In this document: positions 9,540 through 18,827 of the stretch, in pieces
Layout of the letters: each line of letters starts with the position of its first letter
Numbering within the stretch: the first letter of the stretch is position 1
Position numbers and translations under genes: made by a program
Notes under the pieces: generated by a model
Told to the model about the DNA's origin: nothing
Databases searched by the model: none
Seen by the model: the letters and a program-made list of their open reading frames with translations, nothing else
From: Herbiconiux sp.
GTDB taxonomy: Bacteria; Actinomycetota; Actinomycetes; Actinomycetales; Microbacteriaceae
Direction: 5' to 3'
Length of the DNA stretch: 64,000 nucleotides
NCBI RefSeq assembly: GCF_004297105.1
Contig: NZ_SCVE01000014.1
Location: forward strand, 1 to 64,000

Positions 9540-10132
9540 TGAGCACCGACACTGCCGCGCCCGCTGGCAAAATCCAGCCGCGCCTGAAGCAGAAGTACAA
9601 GAACGAGATCGTCGAGCAGCTCACGAAGGACTTCTCCTTCACGAACGTTCACCAGGTTCCCGGCATCGTCAAGATCGTCGTGAACACCGGTGTCGGCGAG
9701 GCCGCCCGCGACGGCAAGGTCATCGACGGTGCGGTCAAGGACCTCACCGCGATCACCGGCCAGAAGCCGCAGGTCACCAAGGCCCGCAAGTCGATCGCCC
9801 AGTTCAAGCTGCGTGAGGGTCAGCCCATCGGCGCCCACGTCACGCTGCGTGGCGACCGTGCGTGGGAGTTCCTCGACCGTCTGCTCTCGCTTGCGCTTCC
9901 CCGCATCCGCGACTTCCGTGGTCTTTCGGACAAGCAGTTCGACGGCCGCGGCAACTACACCTTCGGTCTCACCGAGCAGTCGATGTTCCACGAGATCGAC
10001 CAGGACAAGATCGACCGCGTTCGTGGTTTCGACATCACTGTCGTCACCACCGCCAAGAACGACGACGAGGGACGTGCGCTGCTCAAGGCGCTCGGCTTCC
10101 CCTTCAAGTCGAACGACAGCACCACCAACTAG
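9539..10132 (+). CDS. rplE: Ribosomal protein L5 (uL5)
   Basis: 197 residues. It has [21 protein letters not shown] and the [21 protein letters not shown] core. L5 binds 5S rRNA and contacts P-site tRNA. It is followed by a 76-bp gap (10133-10208) where many bacteria carry rpsN (S14); no S14 coding sequence fits there. A short N-terminal extension (about 15 residues) is present. Confidence 0.98.
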   Translation: MSTDTAAPAGKIQPRLKQKYKNEIVEQLTKDFSFTNVHQVPGIVKIVVNTGVGEAARDGKVIDGAVKDLTAITGQKPQVTKARKSIAQFKLREGQPIGAHVTLRGDRAWEFLDRLLSLALPRIRDFRGLSDKQFDGRGNYTFGLTEQSMFHEIDQDKIDRVRGFDITVVTTAKNDDEGRALLKALGFPFKSNDSTTN

Positions 10133-10208
10133 CTCCACCCACCCACGACGACCACAGGTCGGCATCCTCGAAAAGGGTGTCGAAACCAGGCGCGAAAGGC
10201 AATAGATC

Positions 10209-10607
10209 ATGACAATGACAGATCCGGTCGCAGACATGCTGACCAGACTGCGCAACGCGAACTCGGCGCACCACGACACCGTGTCGATGCCGCATTCGAA
10301 GCTCAAGGGACACATCGCCGACATCCTCAAGGCGGAGGGCTACATCTCCGGCTGGGAGATCGCCGATGCCAAGGTCGGGCAGACGCTCACCCTGAGCCTC
10401 AAGTTCGGCCCCAATCGGGAGCGTTCGATCGCGGGCATCAAGCGCGTGTCGAAGCCCGGACTCCGTGTCTACGCGAAGTCGACCGAGATCCCCACCGTTC
10501 TCGGTGGCCTCGGCGTGGCCATCCTGTCCACCTCCTCGGGTCTCCTCACGGACCGCCAGGCGAGCAAGAAGGGCGTGGGTGGGGAAGTCCTCGCCTACGT
10601 GTGGTAA
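10209..10607 (+). CDS. rpsH: Ribosomal protein S8 (uS8)
   Basis: 132 residues. Start [18 protein letters not shown] and the C-terminal [26 protein letters not shown] are diagnostic. S8 organises the central domain of 16S rRNA and, in E. coli, represses the spc operon. RBS GAAAGG; the rpsN gene normally before it is missing. Confidence 0.98.
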   Translation: MTMTDPVADMLTRLRNANSAHHDTVSMPHSKLKGHIADILKAEGYISGWEIADAKVGQTLTLSLKFGPNRERSIAGIKRVSKPGLRVYAKSTEIPTVLGGLGVAILSTSSGLLTDRQASKKGVGGEVLAYVW

Positions 10608-10613
10608 CCGACA

Positions 10614-11150
10614 ATGTCACGTATCGGACGTCTCCCCATCGACATCCCTGCCGGCGTCACCGTCTCCATCGACGGCCAGCAGGTTGCAGTCAAGGGCCCG
10701 AAGGGCGAGCTCGCGCTCGTCATCGCTGAGCCCATCAAGGCCTCGGTCGAGGAGAACCAGGTTCTCGTCACTCGCCCGGACGACGAGCGTAATTCTCGCT
10801 CGCTGCACGGCCTCACCCGCACCCTGATCGCGAACCAGATCGTCGGCGTCACCACGGGCTACACCAAGAGCCTCGAGGTCGTCGGAACCGGTTACCGAGT
10901 CGCTGCCAAGGGCAGCGGCGTCGAGTTCGCGCTCGGATACTCGCACCCCATCTCGGTCGAACCGCCTGCGGGCATCACGTTCACCGTCGAGGGCAACAAC
11001 AAGCTCACGGTCAACGGCATCGACAAGCAGGCCGTCGGTGAGGTTGCCGCCAACATTCGCAAGCTGCGCAAGCCCGAGCCCTACAAGGGCAAGGGTGTGC
11101 GGTACGCCGGCGAGGTCGTTCGCCGCAAGGCCGGAAAGAGTGGTAAGTAG
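10614..11150 (+). CDS. rplF: Ribosomal protein L6 (uL6)
   Basis: 178 residues of canonical length. It starts [19 protein letters not shown] and ends with the rRNA-binding [23 protein letters not shown]. Near the factor-binding site of 50S. Six bases after rpsH. Confidence 0.98.
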   Translation: MSRIGRLPIDIPAGVTVSIDGQQVAVKGPKGELALVIAEPIKASVEENQVLVTRPDDERNSRSLHGLTRTLIANQIVGVTTGYTKSLEVVGTGYRVAAKGSGVEFALGYSHPISVEPPAGITFTVEGNNKLTVNGIDKQAVGEVAANIRKLRKPEPYKGKGVRYAGEVVRRKAGKSGK

Positions 11151-11153
11151 ACC

Positions 11154-11525
11154 ATGGCTACTGGAATCAGAGGAAAGTCGAAGTCCGCAGCCCGCGATCG
11201 CCGGCACCTGCGCCTTCGCAAGAAGGTCGAGGGCACGCCCGCGCGTCCGCGCCTGGTCGTCACCCGCTCGGCCCGTCACGTCTTCGTGCAGGTCGTCGAC
11301 GACAGCAAGGGTCACACCCTCGCGTCGGCATCCACGCTCGAAGCCGATCTGCGCACCTTCGACGGTGACAAGACGGCCAAGGCCAAGAAGGTCGGTGAGC
11401 TGGTCGCCGAGCGCGCCAAGCAGGCCGGCGTCGAGGCGGTCGTCTTCGACCGCGGCGGCAACCGCTACGCGGGTCGCGTTGCGGCCATCGCCGATGGAGC
11501 ACGAGAGGGTGGTCTGAGCCTGTGA
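11154..11525 (+). CDS. rplR: Ribosomal protein L18 (uL18)
   Basis: 123 residues. A basic N-terminus ([25 protein letters not shown]) is followed by [20 protein letters not shown] and the conserved [25 protein letters not shown]. It anchors 5S rRNA to the 50S. The stop overlaps the GTG start of rpsE. Confidence 0.98.
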   Translation: MATGIRGKSKSAARDRRHLRLRKKVEGTPARPRLVVTRSARHVFVQVVDDSKGHTLASASTLEADLRTFDGDKTAKAKKVGELVAERAKQAGVEAVVFDRGGNRYAGRVAAIADGAREGGLSL

Positions 11526-12217
11526 GCACCGAAACCAACAAGGAGCAGGACGTGGCAGCAGTTGCCGAGGCTCCGGTCGAGACAGCAGCCTCGACGGAGT
11601 CGACCCAGAACGAGCCCCGCGAGGCCCGCCGTGGCGGTCGCGAGCGCAACCCCAACCGCGGCGACCGCGGCGGTCGTGACTCGGACAAGAGCAACTTCCT
11701 CGAGCGCGTCGTCACTATCAACCGCGTCTCGAAGGTCGTGAAGGGTGGTCGTCGCTTCAGCTTCACCGCTCTCGTGGTCGTCGGCGACGGTAACGGACTG
11801 GTGGGTGTCGGCTACGGCAAGGCCCGCGAGGTGCCGACCGCGATCTCCAAGGGCGTCGAGGAGGCGAAGAAGAACTTCTTCCGCGTCCCTCGCGTCGGAA
11901 ACACGATCCCCCACCCGGTTCAGGGTGAGGCGGCTGCCGGTGTGGTGCTTCTGCGCCCCGCCGCCGCCGGTACCGGTGTTATCGCCGGTGGCCCGGTGCG
12001 CGCCGTTCTCGAGTGTGCCGGTATCCACGACATCCTCTCGAAGTCGCTCGGCTCGTCGAACACGATCAACATCGTGCACGCGACCGTCGAGGCGCTGAAG
12101 CAGCTCGAGGAGCCGCGTGCAGTCGCCGCTCGCCGAGGCCTCGACTTCGAAGACGTCGCCCCGGCCCGCCTCGTGCGCGCCGAGGCCGACGCCCTCGCAG
12201 CGAAGGCAGGTGCATGA
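11522..12217 (+). CDS. rpsE: Ribosomal protein S5 (uS5) with a long N-terminal extension
   Basis: 231 residues against about 166 in E. coli. The conserved dsRBD-like core starts near residue 58 ([23 protein letters not shown]). [19 protein letters not shown] and the C-terminal domain are intact. The first 57 residues are Glu/Ala-rich, then Arg/Gly-rich ([18 protein letters not shown]), and likely disordered. The GTG start overlapping the rplR stop supports the extension. S5 helps form the mRNA entry channel and decoding fidelity. Confidence 0.97.
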   Translation: MSTETNKEQDVAAVAEAPVETAASTESTQNEPREARRGGRERNPNRGDRGGRDSDKSNFLERVVTINRVSKVVKGGRRFSFTALVVVGDGNGLVGVGYGKAREVPTAISKGVEEAKKNFFRVPRVGNTIPHPVQGEAAAGVVLLRPAAAGTGVIAGGPVRAVLECAGIHDILSKSLGSSNTINIVHATVEALKQLEEPRAVAARRGLDFEDVAPARLVRAEADALAAKAGA

Positions 12218-12402
12218 TGGCCGCGCGCCTCAAGGTGACCCAGATCAAGTCCAAGATCAGCGAGAAGCAGAACCAGCGTGACACGCTGCGCAGCCTCGGA
12301 CTGAAGCGGATCGGCGACATCGTCGTTCGCGAAGACAACGCCCAGAACCGGGGCTATGTGCGCACCGTCGCACACCTGGTGAAGGTCGAGGAGATTGACT
12401 AA
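12217..12402 (+). CDS. rpmD: Ribosomal protein L30 (uL30)
   Basis: 61 residues, [20 protein letters not shown], with the [15 protein letters not shown] core. An ATG three bases earlier (12214) would add one Met; both overlap the rpsE stop, so the exact start is undecided. The ORF also continues upstream inside rpsE, but that part is an out-of-frame shadow. The stop overlaps the rplO ATG (TAATG). Confidence 0.96.
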   Translation: MAARLKVTQIKSKISEKQNQRDTLRSLGLKRIGDIVVREDNAQNRGYVRTVAHLVKVEEID

Positions 12403-13103
12403 TGGCTGAAGAAGAAGCCAAGGAGACCGCGAAGGCGGCTCCGAAGAAGGCCGCGGCCCCCAAGGCCGCCGCTGCGCCCAAGGCTGCCGCTGCAGAGAAG
12501 GCGGCTCCCAAGGCCGCCGCCAAGGCTCCGGCCAAGGCTGCTGCCCCTAAGAAGGCCGCTGCGCCGAAGGCTGATGCCGCCGACGCGAAGGCTCCTGCCG
12601 CCGCCAAGGCTCCCGCAGCCAAGGCAGCGCCCAAGAAGGTCGAGACCGAGGCTGCTGGACCCCGTGAGCACGTGCTCAAGGTGCACCACCTCCGTCCCGC
12701 GCCGGGTGCCAAGAAGGCTCGCACCCGCGTTGGTCGCGGTGAGGGCTCCAAGGGTAAGACAGCCGGTCGTGGCACCAAGGGCACGAAGGCCCGCTACCAG
12801 GTGCGCGTCGGCTTCGAGGGTGGGCAGATGCCGCTGCACATGCGCACCCCGAAGCTCCGCGGCTTCAAGAACCCGTTCCGCGTCGAGTACCAGGTCGTGA
12901 ACCTGGACAAGCTCGCTGAGCTCTACCCCGCTGGTGGAGATGTCACCATCTCCGACCTCGTGGCCAAGGGCGCGGTTCGCAAGAACGAGAAGGTCAAGGT
13001 TCTGGGCGATGGCGACATCGCTGTGAAGCTGACCGTCACGGTCGACAAGGTCTCCGGCTCCGCCGAGCAGAAGATCGTCGCCGCTGGTGGGTCCGTCAAG
13101 TAA
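12402..13103 (+). CDS. rplO: Ribosomal protein L15 (uL15) with a 90-residue Lys/Ala/Pro-rich N-terminal extension
   Basis: 233 residues; the normal L15 core (about 142 residues) begins near 92 with [22 protein letters not shown]. Residues 1-90 are repeated KAAAPK/PKAAA units, like histone H1 tails. The ATG overlaps the rpmD stop and no other start with a plausible RBS sits closer to the core, so the extension is probably translated. L15 is a late 50S assembly protein. The tail could bind rRNA or DNA nonspecifically (inference). Confidence 0.96.
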   Translation: MAEEEAKETAKAAPKKAAAPKAAAAPKAAAAEKAAPKAAAKAPAKAAAPKKAAAPKADAADAKAPAAAKAPAAKAAPKKVETEAAGPREHVLKVHHLRPAPGAKKARTRVGRGEGSKGKTAGRGTKGTKARYQVRVGFEGGQMPLHMRTPKLRGFKNPFRVEYQVVNLDKLAELYPAGGDVTISDLVAKGAVRKNEKVKVLGDGDIAVKLTVTVDKVSGSAEQKIVAAGGSVK

Positions 13104-13114
13104 GCAAGACCGTC

Positions 13115-13199
13115 GACCGGTGACCTGAATCCGTGCCCGAAAACAGATGCTTCATCAGAATGATGTAGCCTGTCGAGGCCACGATTCGGGTCACCGGTC
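13115..13199 (+). promoter_or_regulatory. Long stem-loop in the rplO-secY gap (leader, attenuator or internal promoter region)
   Basis: GACCGGTGACC followed by TGAATC (13115-13131) pairs with GATTC and GGGTCACCGGTC (13183-13199), giving 17 bp including one G-T. The 51-nt loop holds a second hairpin, CATCA-GAA-TGATG at 13153-13165 with a further 3-bp extension (GCT/AGC). The right arm is followed by TTCTT, a weak U-tract. The structure fills most of the 134-bp gap and ends 27 nt before the secY RBS. Confidence 0.55.
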
Positions 13200-13237
13200 T
13201 TCTTGGCATTGAGCCACACGAACGCAGGAGGCCCTTT

Positions 13238-14560
13238 TTGTTCAAAGCCGTCGCGCGGATCTTCCGGACTCCGGATCTCCGCAGGAAGATTGGCTTCACG
13301 CTCGGCATCGTCGCGCTTTTCCGCCTGGGATCATTCATCCCCGCTCCCTTCGTGGACTTCGGAAACGTGCAGACCTGCCTGGCGGCCAACCAAGGCACCT
13401 CAGGCCTCTACGAGCTCGTCAACCTCTTCTCGGGTGGCGCGCTGCTCCAGCTCTCGATCTTCGCGCTCGGGATCATGCCGTACATCACGGCCTCGATCAT
13501 CGTGCAGTTGCTGCGGGTGGTCATCCCCCACTTCGAGACCCTCTACAAGGAGGGCCAGTCGGGTCAGAGCAAGCTCACGCAGTACACGCGCTACCTGACC
13601 ATCGCGCTCGGCATCCTGCAGTCCACGACGCTGATCACGGTCGCTCGGAGCGGCGCCCTGTTCGGTACGTCGACCGTCGCAGAATGCGGCCAGCTGATCA
13701 CCAACGACGCGTGGTACGCCATCCTGCTCATGGTGATCACCATGACGGCCGGTACCGGCGTCATCATGTGGTTCGGTGAGATGATCACCGAGCGCGGCAT
13801 CGGCAACGGCATGTCGCTCCTGATCTTCACCTCCATCGCCTCGCGCTTCCCCGAGTCGCTCTGGCTCATCGCGCAGACCAAGAGCTTCGAGATCTTCCTC
13901 GTGGTGATCGCGGTCGGAGTCGGTGTGGTGTTCCTGGTGGTGTACGTCGAGCTCTCGCAGAGACGCATCCCGGTTCAATACGCCAAGCGTGTGGTCGGGC
14001 GGCGAACGTACGGTGGAAACAACACCTACATCCCCATCAAGGTCAACATGGCCGGTGTGGTGCCGGTGATCTTCGCGTCGTCGCTGTTGTACCTTCCGGC
14101 CCTGATCGCGCAGTTCAACCAGCCCGCCGCCGGCGAGGCACCGGCCGGCTGGGTGACCTGGATCAACAACTACCTGGTTCGTGGCGATCACCCGCTCTAC
14201 ATGCTGCTGTACTTCCTGCTCATCGTGGGATTCACCTACTTCTACGTCGCGATCACCTTCAACCCCGAAGAGGTCGCCGACAACATGAAGAAGTTCGGTG
14301 GCTTCATCCCCGGTATCCGTGCGGGACGCCCGACGGCGGAATACCTCGACTACGTGCTCACCCGCATCACGCTTCCGGGCTCGATCTACCTCGGTCTGAT
14401 CGCCCTTCTGCCACTGATAGCGTTGGTGGCAGTAGGCGCGAACCAGAACTTCCCGTTCGGTGGTGCGTCGATCCTCATCATCGTCGGTGTCGGTCTCGAG
14501 ACGGTGAAGCAGATCGACTCCCAGCTGCAGCAGCGCCATTATGAGGGGCTCTTGCGATGA
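13238..14560 (+). CDS. secY: Protein translocase channel subunit SecY
   Basis: 440 residues with ten predicted membrane segments. It contains the plug/TM2 region [27 protein letters not shown] and the cytosolic ribosome/SecA loop [20 protein letters not shown]. It forms the membrane pore with SecE and SecG. Start is TTG at 13238, chosen because AGGAGG (13226-13231) lies 6 nt before it and the encoded [16 protein letters not shown] is the family N-terminus. ATGA overlap with adk. Confidence 0.97.
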   Translation: MFKAVARIFRTPDLRRKIGFTLGIVALFRLGSFIPAPFVDFGNVQTCLAANQGTSGLYELVNLFSGGALLQLSIFALGIMPYITASIIVQLLRVVIPHFETLYKEGQSGQSKLTQYTRYLTIALGILQSTTLITVARSGALFGTSTVAECGQLITNDAWYAILLMVITMTAGTGVIMWFGEMITERGIGNGMSLLIFTSIASRFPESLWLIAQTKSFEIFLVVIAVGVGVVFLVVYVELSQRRIPVQYAKRVVGRRTYGGNNTYIPIKVNMAGVVPVIFASSLLYLPALIAQFNQPAAGEAPAGWVTWINNYLVRGDHPLYMLLYFLLIVGFTYFYVAITFNPEEVADNMKKFGGFIPGIRAGRPTAEYLDYVLTRITLPGSIYLGLIALLPLIALVAVGANQNFPFGGASILIIVGVGLETVKQIDSQLQQRHYEGLLR

Positions 14561-15177
14561 CGGAAACGGTCGGAACCACCGGGAGCAGTGCCGTCGAGTC
14601 CGGCACGGCATTGAGGCTTCTTCTGGTGGGGCCGCCCGGCGCCGGTAAGGGCACGCAGGCGGCTCGCCTCTCCGAGGCCTACAGCATCCCTGCGATCTCC
14701 ACCGGCGACATCTTCCGTGAGAACGTAAAGAACGAGACCGAGCTGGGTGTGAAGGCGAAGACCTTCATGGACGCCGGCCAGTACGTACCCGACTCCCTCA
14801 CGAACGACCTGGTGCGCGACCGCCTGGCCCAGCCCGACGTGGCCGACGGCTTCCTGCTGGACGGCTACCCGCGCACGCTGCAGCAGGTCGAGGAGCTCGA
14901 CGACATCCTCGGAGTGGCCGGCTCGGCGCTCGACGCCGTGGTGGTGCTGACCGCTGACACCGATGAGGTGGTCGCGCGGTTGCTGAAGCGCTCCGCGGAG
15001 CAGGGCCGCAGCGACGACACCGAAGAGATCATCCGCAAGCGACTCGACGTGTACACCGAGCAGACCGCCCCTCTCGTGGCGGTCTACCAGTCACGAGGGC
15101 TCGTGGTGGAGGTCGACGGCCTCGGCGAGATCGACGAGGTCACCGGACGCATCATCGCGGCTCTCGCGAGTCGATGA
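14557..15177 (+). CDS. adk: Adenylate kinase (short form)
   Basis: 206 residues. It interconverts AMP + ATP and 2 ADP in the cytosol. The P-loop [10 protein letters not shown] is at 25-34, the AMP-binding [11 protein letters not shown] follows, and the DGYPRT motif is intact. The LID is the short type without zinc cysteines. The first 18 residues ([18 protein letters not shown]) extend beyond the family start. The ATGA overlap with secY favours translation from this ATG. Confidence 0.96.
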   Translation: MTETVGTTGSSAVESGTALRLLLVGPPGAGKGTQAARLSEAYSIPAISTGDIFRENVKNETELGVKAKTFMDAGQYVPDSLTNDLVRDRLAQPDVADGFLLDGYPRTLQQVEELDDILGVAGSALDAVVVLTADTDEVVARLLKRSAEQGRSDDTEEIIRKRLDVYTEQTAPLVAVYQSRGLVVEVDGLGEIDEVTGRIIAALASR

Positions 15178-15207
15178 CCGGAATTCCCGCGTGATGGGCG
15201 GCGCCCG

Positions 15208-16059
15208 GTGATCGGCCGCAACAAGGGCATCTACAAGACACCTGCCGAGCTCCGTCTGATGGTCGAGCCCGGTCTGGTGACCGCCGCGTCGCTCGATGCG
15301 GTGCGTGCCGCAATCCGCCCGGGCATCACCACGCTCGAGCTCGACGCGATCGCCGATCGTACGATCCGCTCGCTGGGCGGCGTGTCCAACTTCCAGATGG
15401 TGCCCGGCTACGTCCACACCGTGTGCGCGTCGGTGAACGACGACATCGTGCACGGTATCCCCGGCAGCCGGGTTCTCGAGGCGGGCGACATCGTGTCGAT
15501 CGACAGCGGCGCCGATGTCGGCGGCTGGAACGGCGACTCGGCCATCACGATCGTTCTCGACGACCCCGCACGCCCCGACCTCGTGGCCGCTCGCCGGCTG
15601 TTGTCGGATGTCACCGAGCAGTCGCTCTGGCACGGCATCGCGCGCCTGGCGACAGCACGGCATCTCAACGAGGTGGGGGAGGCGATCGAGGAATACGTGG
15701 AAGACCACCCCTCGGTCGCGGCAGGGGCGACCTACGGAATCCTCACCGACTACATCGGCCACGGAATCGGCCGGAGCATGCACGAGGCGCCGCCGGTGTT
15801 CAACTACCGGGTGCGCCAGCGCGGACCGGAGGTGCGGCCCGGCCTCGTGGTGGCCATCGAGCCGATGATCACAGCCGGCACCACCGACACGTACGTTCGC
15901 GACGACGAGTGGACCGTGGCATCCGCCGACGGCAGCATGTCGAGCCACTGGGAGCACTCGGTGGCCGTACACGCTGACGGAATCTGGGTGCTGACGGCAG
16001 CCGACGGGGGAGCGGCAGGGCTTGCGCCCCTCGGGATCACTCCGGTTCCGATTCCCTGA
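15208..16059 (+). CDS. map: Methionine aminopeptidase, type I
   Basis: 283 residues. It removes the initiator Met from nascent proteins. The five metal ligands are all visible: Asp in SIDSGADVGGWNGDS (two Asp), His in GHGIGRSMHE, Glu in VAIEPMI and Glu in WEHSVAV. GTG start at 15208, 30 nt after adk. Its stop abuts the mtlR stop on the opposite strand (TGATCA). In related cluster layouts infA would follow; here a mannitol locus does. Confidence 0.95.
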   Translation: MIGRNKGIYKTPAELRLMVEPGLVTAASLDAVRAAIRPGITTLELDAIADRTIRSLGGVSNFQMVPGYVHTVCASVNDDIVHGIPGSRVLEAGDIVSIDSGADVGGWNGDSAITIVLDDPARPDLVAARRLLSDVTEQSLWHGIARLATARHLNEVGEAIEEYVEDHPSVAAGATYGILTDYIGHGIGRSMHEAPPVFNYRVRQRGPEVRPGLVVAIEPMITAGTTDTYVRDDEWTVASADGSMSSHWEHSVAVHADGIWVLTAADGGAAGLAPLGITPVPIP

Positions 16060-17982
16060 TCAGGTGTCCATGACGTGCACGAGCTCGTCGATGAACGACG
16101 CGAAATCGGTTCCGCGCCGCACGATGCGCTGAACGTCATCGCGGTCGGAGAACACCTCGACGAGCTGGTCGAAGACGTTCTGGAACGCCTTGCGGCCGCT
16201 CTCGCTGAACGCGATGAGCGCGATGACGTTCACCCGGTTCTCGCCCCACGACATCGGGGTCTCGTTGACCACGATCGCGATGGCGGTGCGCGATGCGCTC
16301 ATGGCCATGGCGTGCGGAACGGCGATCGTGTCGGTGAAAGCGGTGGACGACATGGTCTCCCGCTCGATCGCCCCCTCGACGTAGGTGTCGTCGATGACTC
16401 CGAGCTCGACCATCGACTGCCCGAGCGTGCGGATCATCCCCGCCTCGGAGTGGGTGTGCAGGTTGCGCCAGAAGAGCCGCTCGTCGAAGTACTGCAGGAG
16501 TTCGTCTTTGATCTCCATGCGCCGCCGGTGCCGCCTCACCGTGGTGATCGCACGGCGGATGGCCTCGAGGTCGGCCTCGGTGAGGAACGGCTGGATGACC
16601 ACCACGTTGTCGCGCGCCGCGGGCACGGGAATGGTGGTGACCACGATGTCTGACGAGAGGCTGCCCCAGTCGACATCCGCCCGGGTGATGACCACGTCGA
16701 TCTGCAGCTCGCCGCCGAGCTCGGCCTCGAGTTTCGTGCGCAGCATCACGTGCATGTCGTAGTAGTTCGGGCACACCAGCGCGCAACTCACCCGCTCCTC
16801 GCGCAGATTCTGTCGCTCGAGGTACGAGCCCACGTGCAGCGCGATGTAGGCGATCTCGTCGTCGGTGATGGTGATCGCATGCCGACGCTGGATCTGGCTG
16901 GCGATGAAGACCGCGAGCTCGTAGATCATCGGGTAGGAGCCCTTGATCGAGCGGGTCATCGGGTTGCGCGAGTACGAGTTGTCGTGTGCGCGCGCGACCA
17001 GGTTGCGGATGTGCAGGCTCAGCCGCACGATGAAGTCTTCGTCGTCGAGATCGACGAGGTACTCGTCGCTCGCGAGCTTCACGATGCGGCGCATGTCGGC
17101 GAGGTCATCGGCGTCGAGGTAGGTGTCGGCCACGCTCTCGGTGGGCTCGTCGTGCCCAGGGGTGAGCACCCTCGTCGTCAGCAGCACCGAGAGGTAGGCG
17201 AGCTCGCGGCGGCCGAGCACGGCGCCGAAGTGCGCCTGCACGAGCACATCGAGCTGCGTGGCGATGTCGCGGATGGTGTCGGAGAGCGGCAGGTCGTCGG
17301 CGGTATCGATCGGCCGGTTCTTCTTGACCCGGTCGACCGCGATCACGACGTGCAGGAGGACGTTGTTGATGGAGTACTCGTTCACGAAGTACCCGTTGCC
17401 GTCGAGCATGCCGATGAGCCCGGTCTTGAACGCCGGCAGGCCGTCGGCGGCGAATTCGCGCTGGATGTTCTCGAGGTCGAGGAAACCCTGCGCGCTCTCG
17501 TCGCGGAAGATGCGGCTGAGCAGCCGCCGCCGGTTCAGCTCGCTGCCGGCCAGTGACACGATGCTGCCGCGACGCACGAGCGACAACCCGGCCTCCTCGA
17601 CAAGGATCTTCGCCTTGCGCAGGTCGGCCTCGACCGTGGAGTCGCTGACGTAGAGGTCGGAGGACAGGTCGTAGACATCGACACCGGATGGCGCGTCGCC
17701 AAGTCGTCGGATGAGATAGTGCACCCGCTCCCGAGGGCTGCCGGGCTCGGCATCCCGAGACCTCAGCCCGGTCAGGAAGTTCGCGTACGCCTCTCGATTG
17801 AGGCGGTAGCCGCTCGTGGACGATGCGATCACCTCGAGGGGGCGGGCGGCGGTCTTCACACTCGTGACGTAACTGCGCACGCTGCGGGTGGTGACGCCCA
17901 GCCGGTCGGCGAGCTCGCCCGCCGTCATCCAGTCGTCGGCCTCCGCCAGGTAGTCCAGCAGTCGTTCGTACTTCTCGCTCAT
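16060..17982 (-). CDS. mtlR: MtlR-type PRD-containing transcriptional activator of the mannitol operon
   Basis: 640 residues from the ATG at 17982; the open frame extends 36 codons upstream, but MSEKYERLLDYLAEADDW is the natural HTH start. Order: winged HTH (1-70, ELADRLGVTTRSVRSYV), PRD1 (about 190-290), PRD2 (about 300-415, with HIRNLVARAHDNSYSRNP), an EIIB-like domain with Cys in SCALVCPNYYD, and a C-terminal EIIA-like domain with His in TIAVPHAM. In Gram-positive MtlR, phosphorylation by HPr and the PTS sets activity. Divergent from the PTS genes, which it probably activates. Confidence 0.9.
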   Translation of the reverse strand: MSEKYERLLDYLAEADDWMTAGELADRLGVTTRSVRSYVTSVKTAARPLEVIASSTSGYRLNREAYANFLTGLRSRDAEPGSPRERVHYLIRRLGDAPSGVDVYDLSSDLYVSDSTVEADLRKAKILVEEAGLSLVRRGSIVSLAGSELNRRRLLSRIFRDESAQGFLDLENIQREFAADGLPAFKTGLIGMLDGNGYFVNEYSINNVLLHVVIAVDRVKKNRPIDTADDLPLSDTIRDIATQLDVLVQAHFGAVLGRRELAYLSVLLTTRVLTPGHDEPTESVADTYLDADDLADMRRIVKLASDEYLVDLDDEDFIVRLSLHIRNLVARAHDNSYSRNPMTRSIKGSYPMIYELAVFIASQIQRRHAITITDDEIAYIALHVGSYLERQNLREERVSCALVCPNYYDMHVMLRTKLEAELGGELQIDVVITRADVDWGSLSSDIVVTTIPVPAARDNVVVIQPFLTEADLEAIRRAITTVRRHRRRMEIKDELLQYFDERLFWRNLHTHSEAGMIRTLGQSMVELGVIDDTYVEGAIERETMSSTAFTDTIAVPHAMAMSASRTAIAIVVNETPMSWGENRVNVIALIAFSESGRKAFQNVFDQLVEVFSDRDDVQRIVRRGTDFASFIDELVHVMDT

Positions 17983-18198
17983 CACCCGTCGCCCTCGGCG
18001 CCGGCATCCGGCGCTGTTGCCGTCCAAGCGTACCCGGATGCGCCGGGCGGATGCCGTGGCTGGGAAATCAAGCGACGACCCCGGATTCACGGCCCGTCTT
18101 CAGAGAGCCTTCCGGGGGTGAGGAAGCAACGCTGCTGGAAACGGGTACGGAGGTACCGCAGGATCGTAAAGATCGAAGCAGGACGCGAGGAGGCGTGC
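17983..18198. promoter_or_regulatory. Divergent regulatory region between mtlR and the PTS operon
   Basis: A 216-bp non-coding gap that must hold both promoters. Two small dyads lie on the PTS side: GGTAC-GGAG-GTACC (18144-18157) and GATC-GTAAA-GATC (18162-18174). The AT-rich GTAAAGAT could be a -10 region for the rightward transcript. I cannot define an MtlR box with confidence. Confidence 0.35.
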
Positions 18199-18555
18199 GT
18201 GGACAGAGTGCTCATCGTCTGCGGTGCAGGAGCATCGAGCACTTTTCTCGCGCTCCGCGTGCGCCGGGTCGCCCGAACGCGCGGTCTCGACCTGATCGTC
18301 GAGGCCGGCACTCTGGCCGATCTCGACGAACGGCTCGCGGCGACGCGCATCCTGCTGGTCGGACCCCACTTGAGCGCCCAGTTCGATGACGTGAACGAGC
18401 GTGCTCGAGCCCGGGGTGTGAAGGCGGCGTTGCTGCCGGACACCGCATTCGGTGCCGAAGGCGCCGACGCCGCGGCCGACCTCGTGACGGAGCTGCTCGA
18501 GACATCGGGAAGCGTCGAGAACCTGCTCAAGGCTGAGCCCACACAAGGAGACTGA
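18199..18555 (+). CDS. Orphan PTS EIIB-like protein (lactose/cellobiose type)
   Basis: 118 residues. GTG start with GAGGAGG 5 nt upstream (18187-18193). The N-terminal strand and P-loop-like CGAGASSTFLALRVRR place the phospho-accepting Cys at residue 8, as in lactose/cellobiose-type EIIB proteins. No cognate EIIC or EIIA is encoded nearby; the mannitol permease has its own EIIB. It lies 2 nt before ptsH, so it is the first gene of the operon. It may pass phosphate to a distant permease or to MtlR (inference). A long open frame continues upstream of this start but lies in the promoter region and over mtlR. Confidence 0.75.
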   Translation: MDRVLIVCGAGASSTFLALRVRRVARTRGLDLIVEAGTLADLDERLAATRILLVGPHLSAQFDDVNERARARGVKAALLPDTAFGAEGADAAADLVTELLETSGSVENLLKAEPTQGD

Positions 18556-18557
18556 AG

Positions 18558-18827
18558 ATGGCCGAACGCACTGTTGAAATGGCATCGAAGCATGGACTGC
18601 ACGCGCGCCCGGCGACCCTGTTCACCCAGGCCGTCGCCAAGTCGGGCGTTCCCGTGCAGATCTCCAAGGCGGGGGGCAAGGCGGTGAACGCGGCCAGCAT
18701 CCTGGGCGTCATCTCGCTCGGCATCGAGAAGGGCGACAGCGTCACACTCGCGTCCGAGGCTCCCGCCTCCGATGCACTGCTCGACGAACTCGCCACGCTC
18801 CTCGGTACCGATCTGGACGCCGAGTGA
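18558..18827 (+). CDS. ptsH: PTS phosphocarrier protein HPr
   Basis: 89 residues. His15 in KHGLHARPAT is the EI phosphorylation site, and Ser47 in NAASILGVI matches regulatory Ser46. It carries phosphate from EI to sugar-specific EIIA proteins. Located in the mannitol locus and translationally coupled to ptsI (TGATG). Confidence 0.96.
   Translation: MAERTVEMASKHGLHARPATLFTQAVAKSGVPVQISKAGGKAVNAASILGVISLGIEKGDSVTLASEAPASDALLDELATLLGTDLDAE

Noticed and set aside
16075..16653. 192-codon plus-strand frame opposite mtlR
   Set aside because: Antisense shadow (His/Val/Asp-rich), no RBS or family match.
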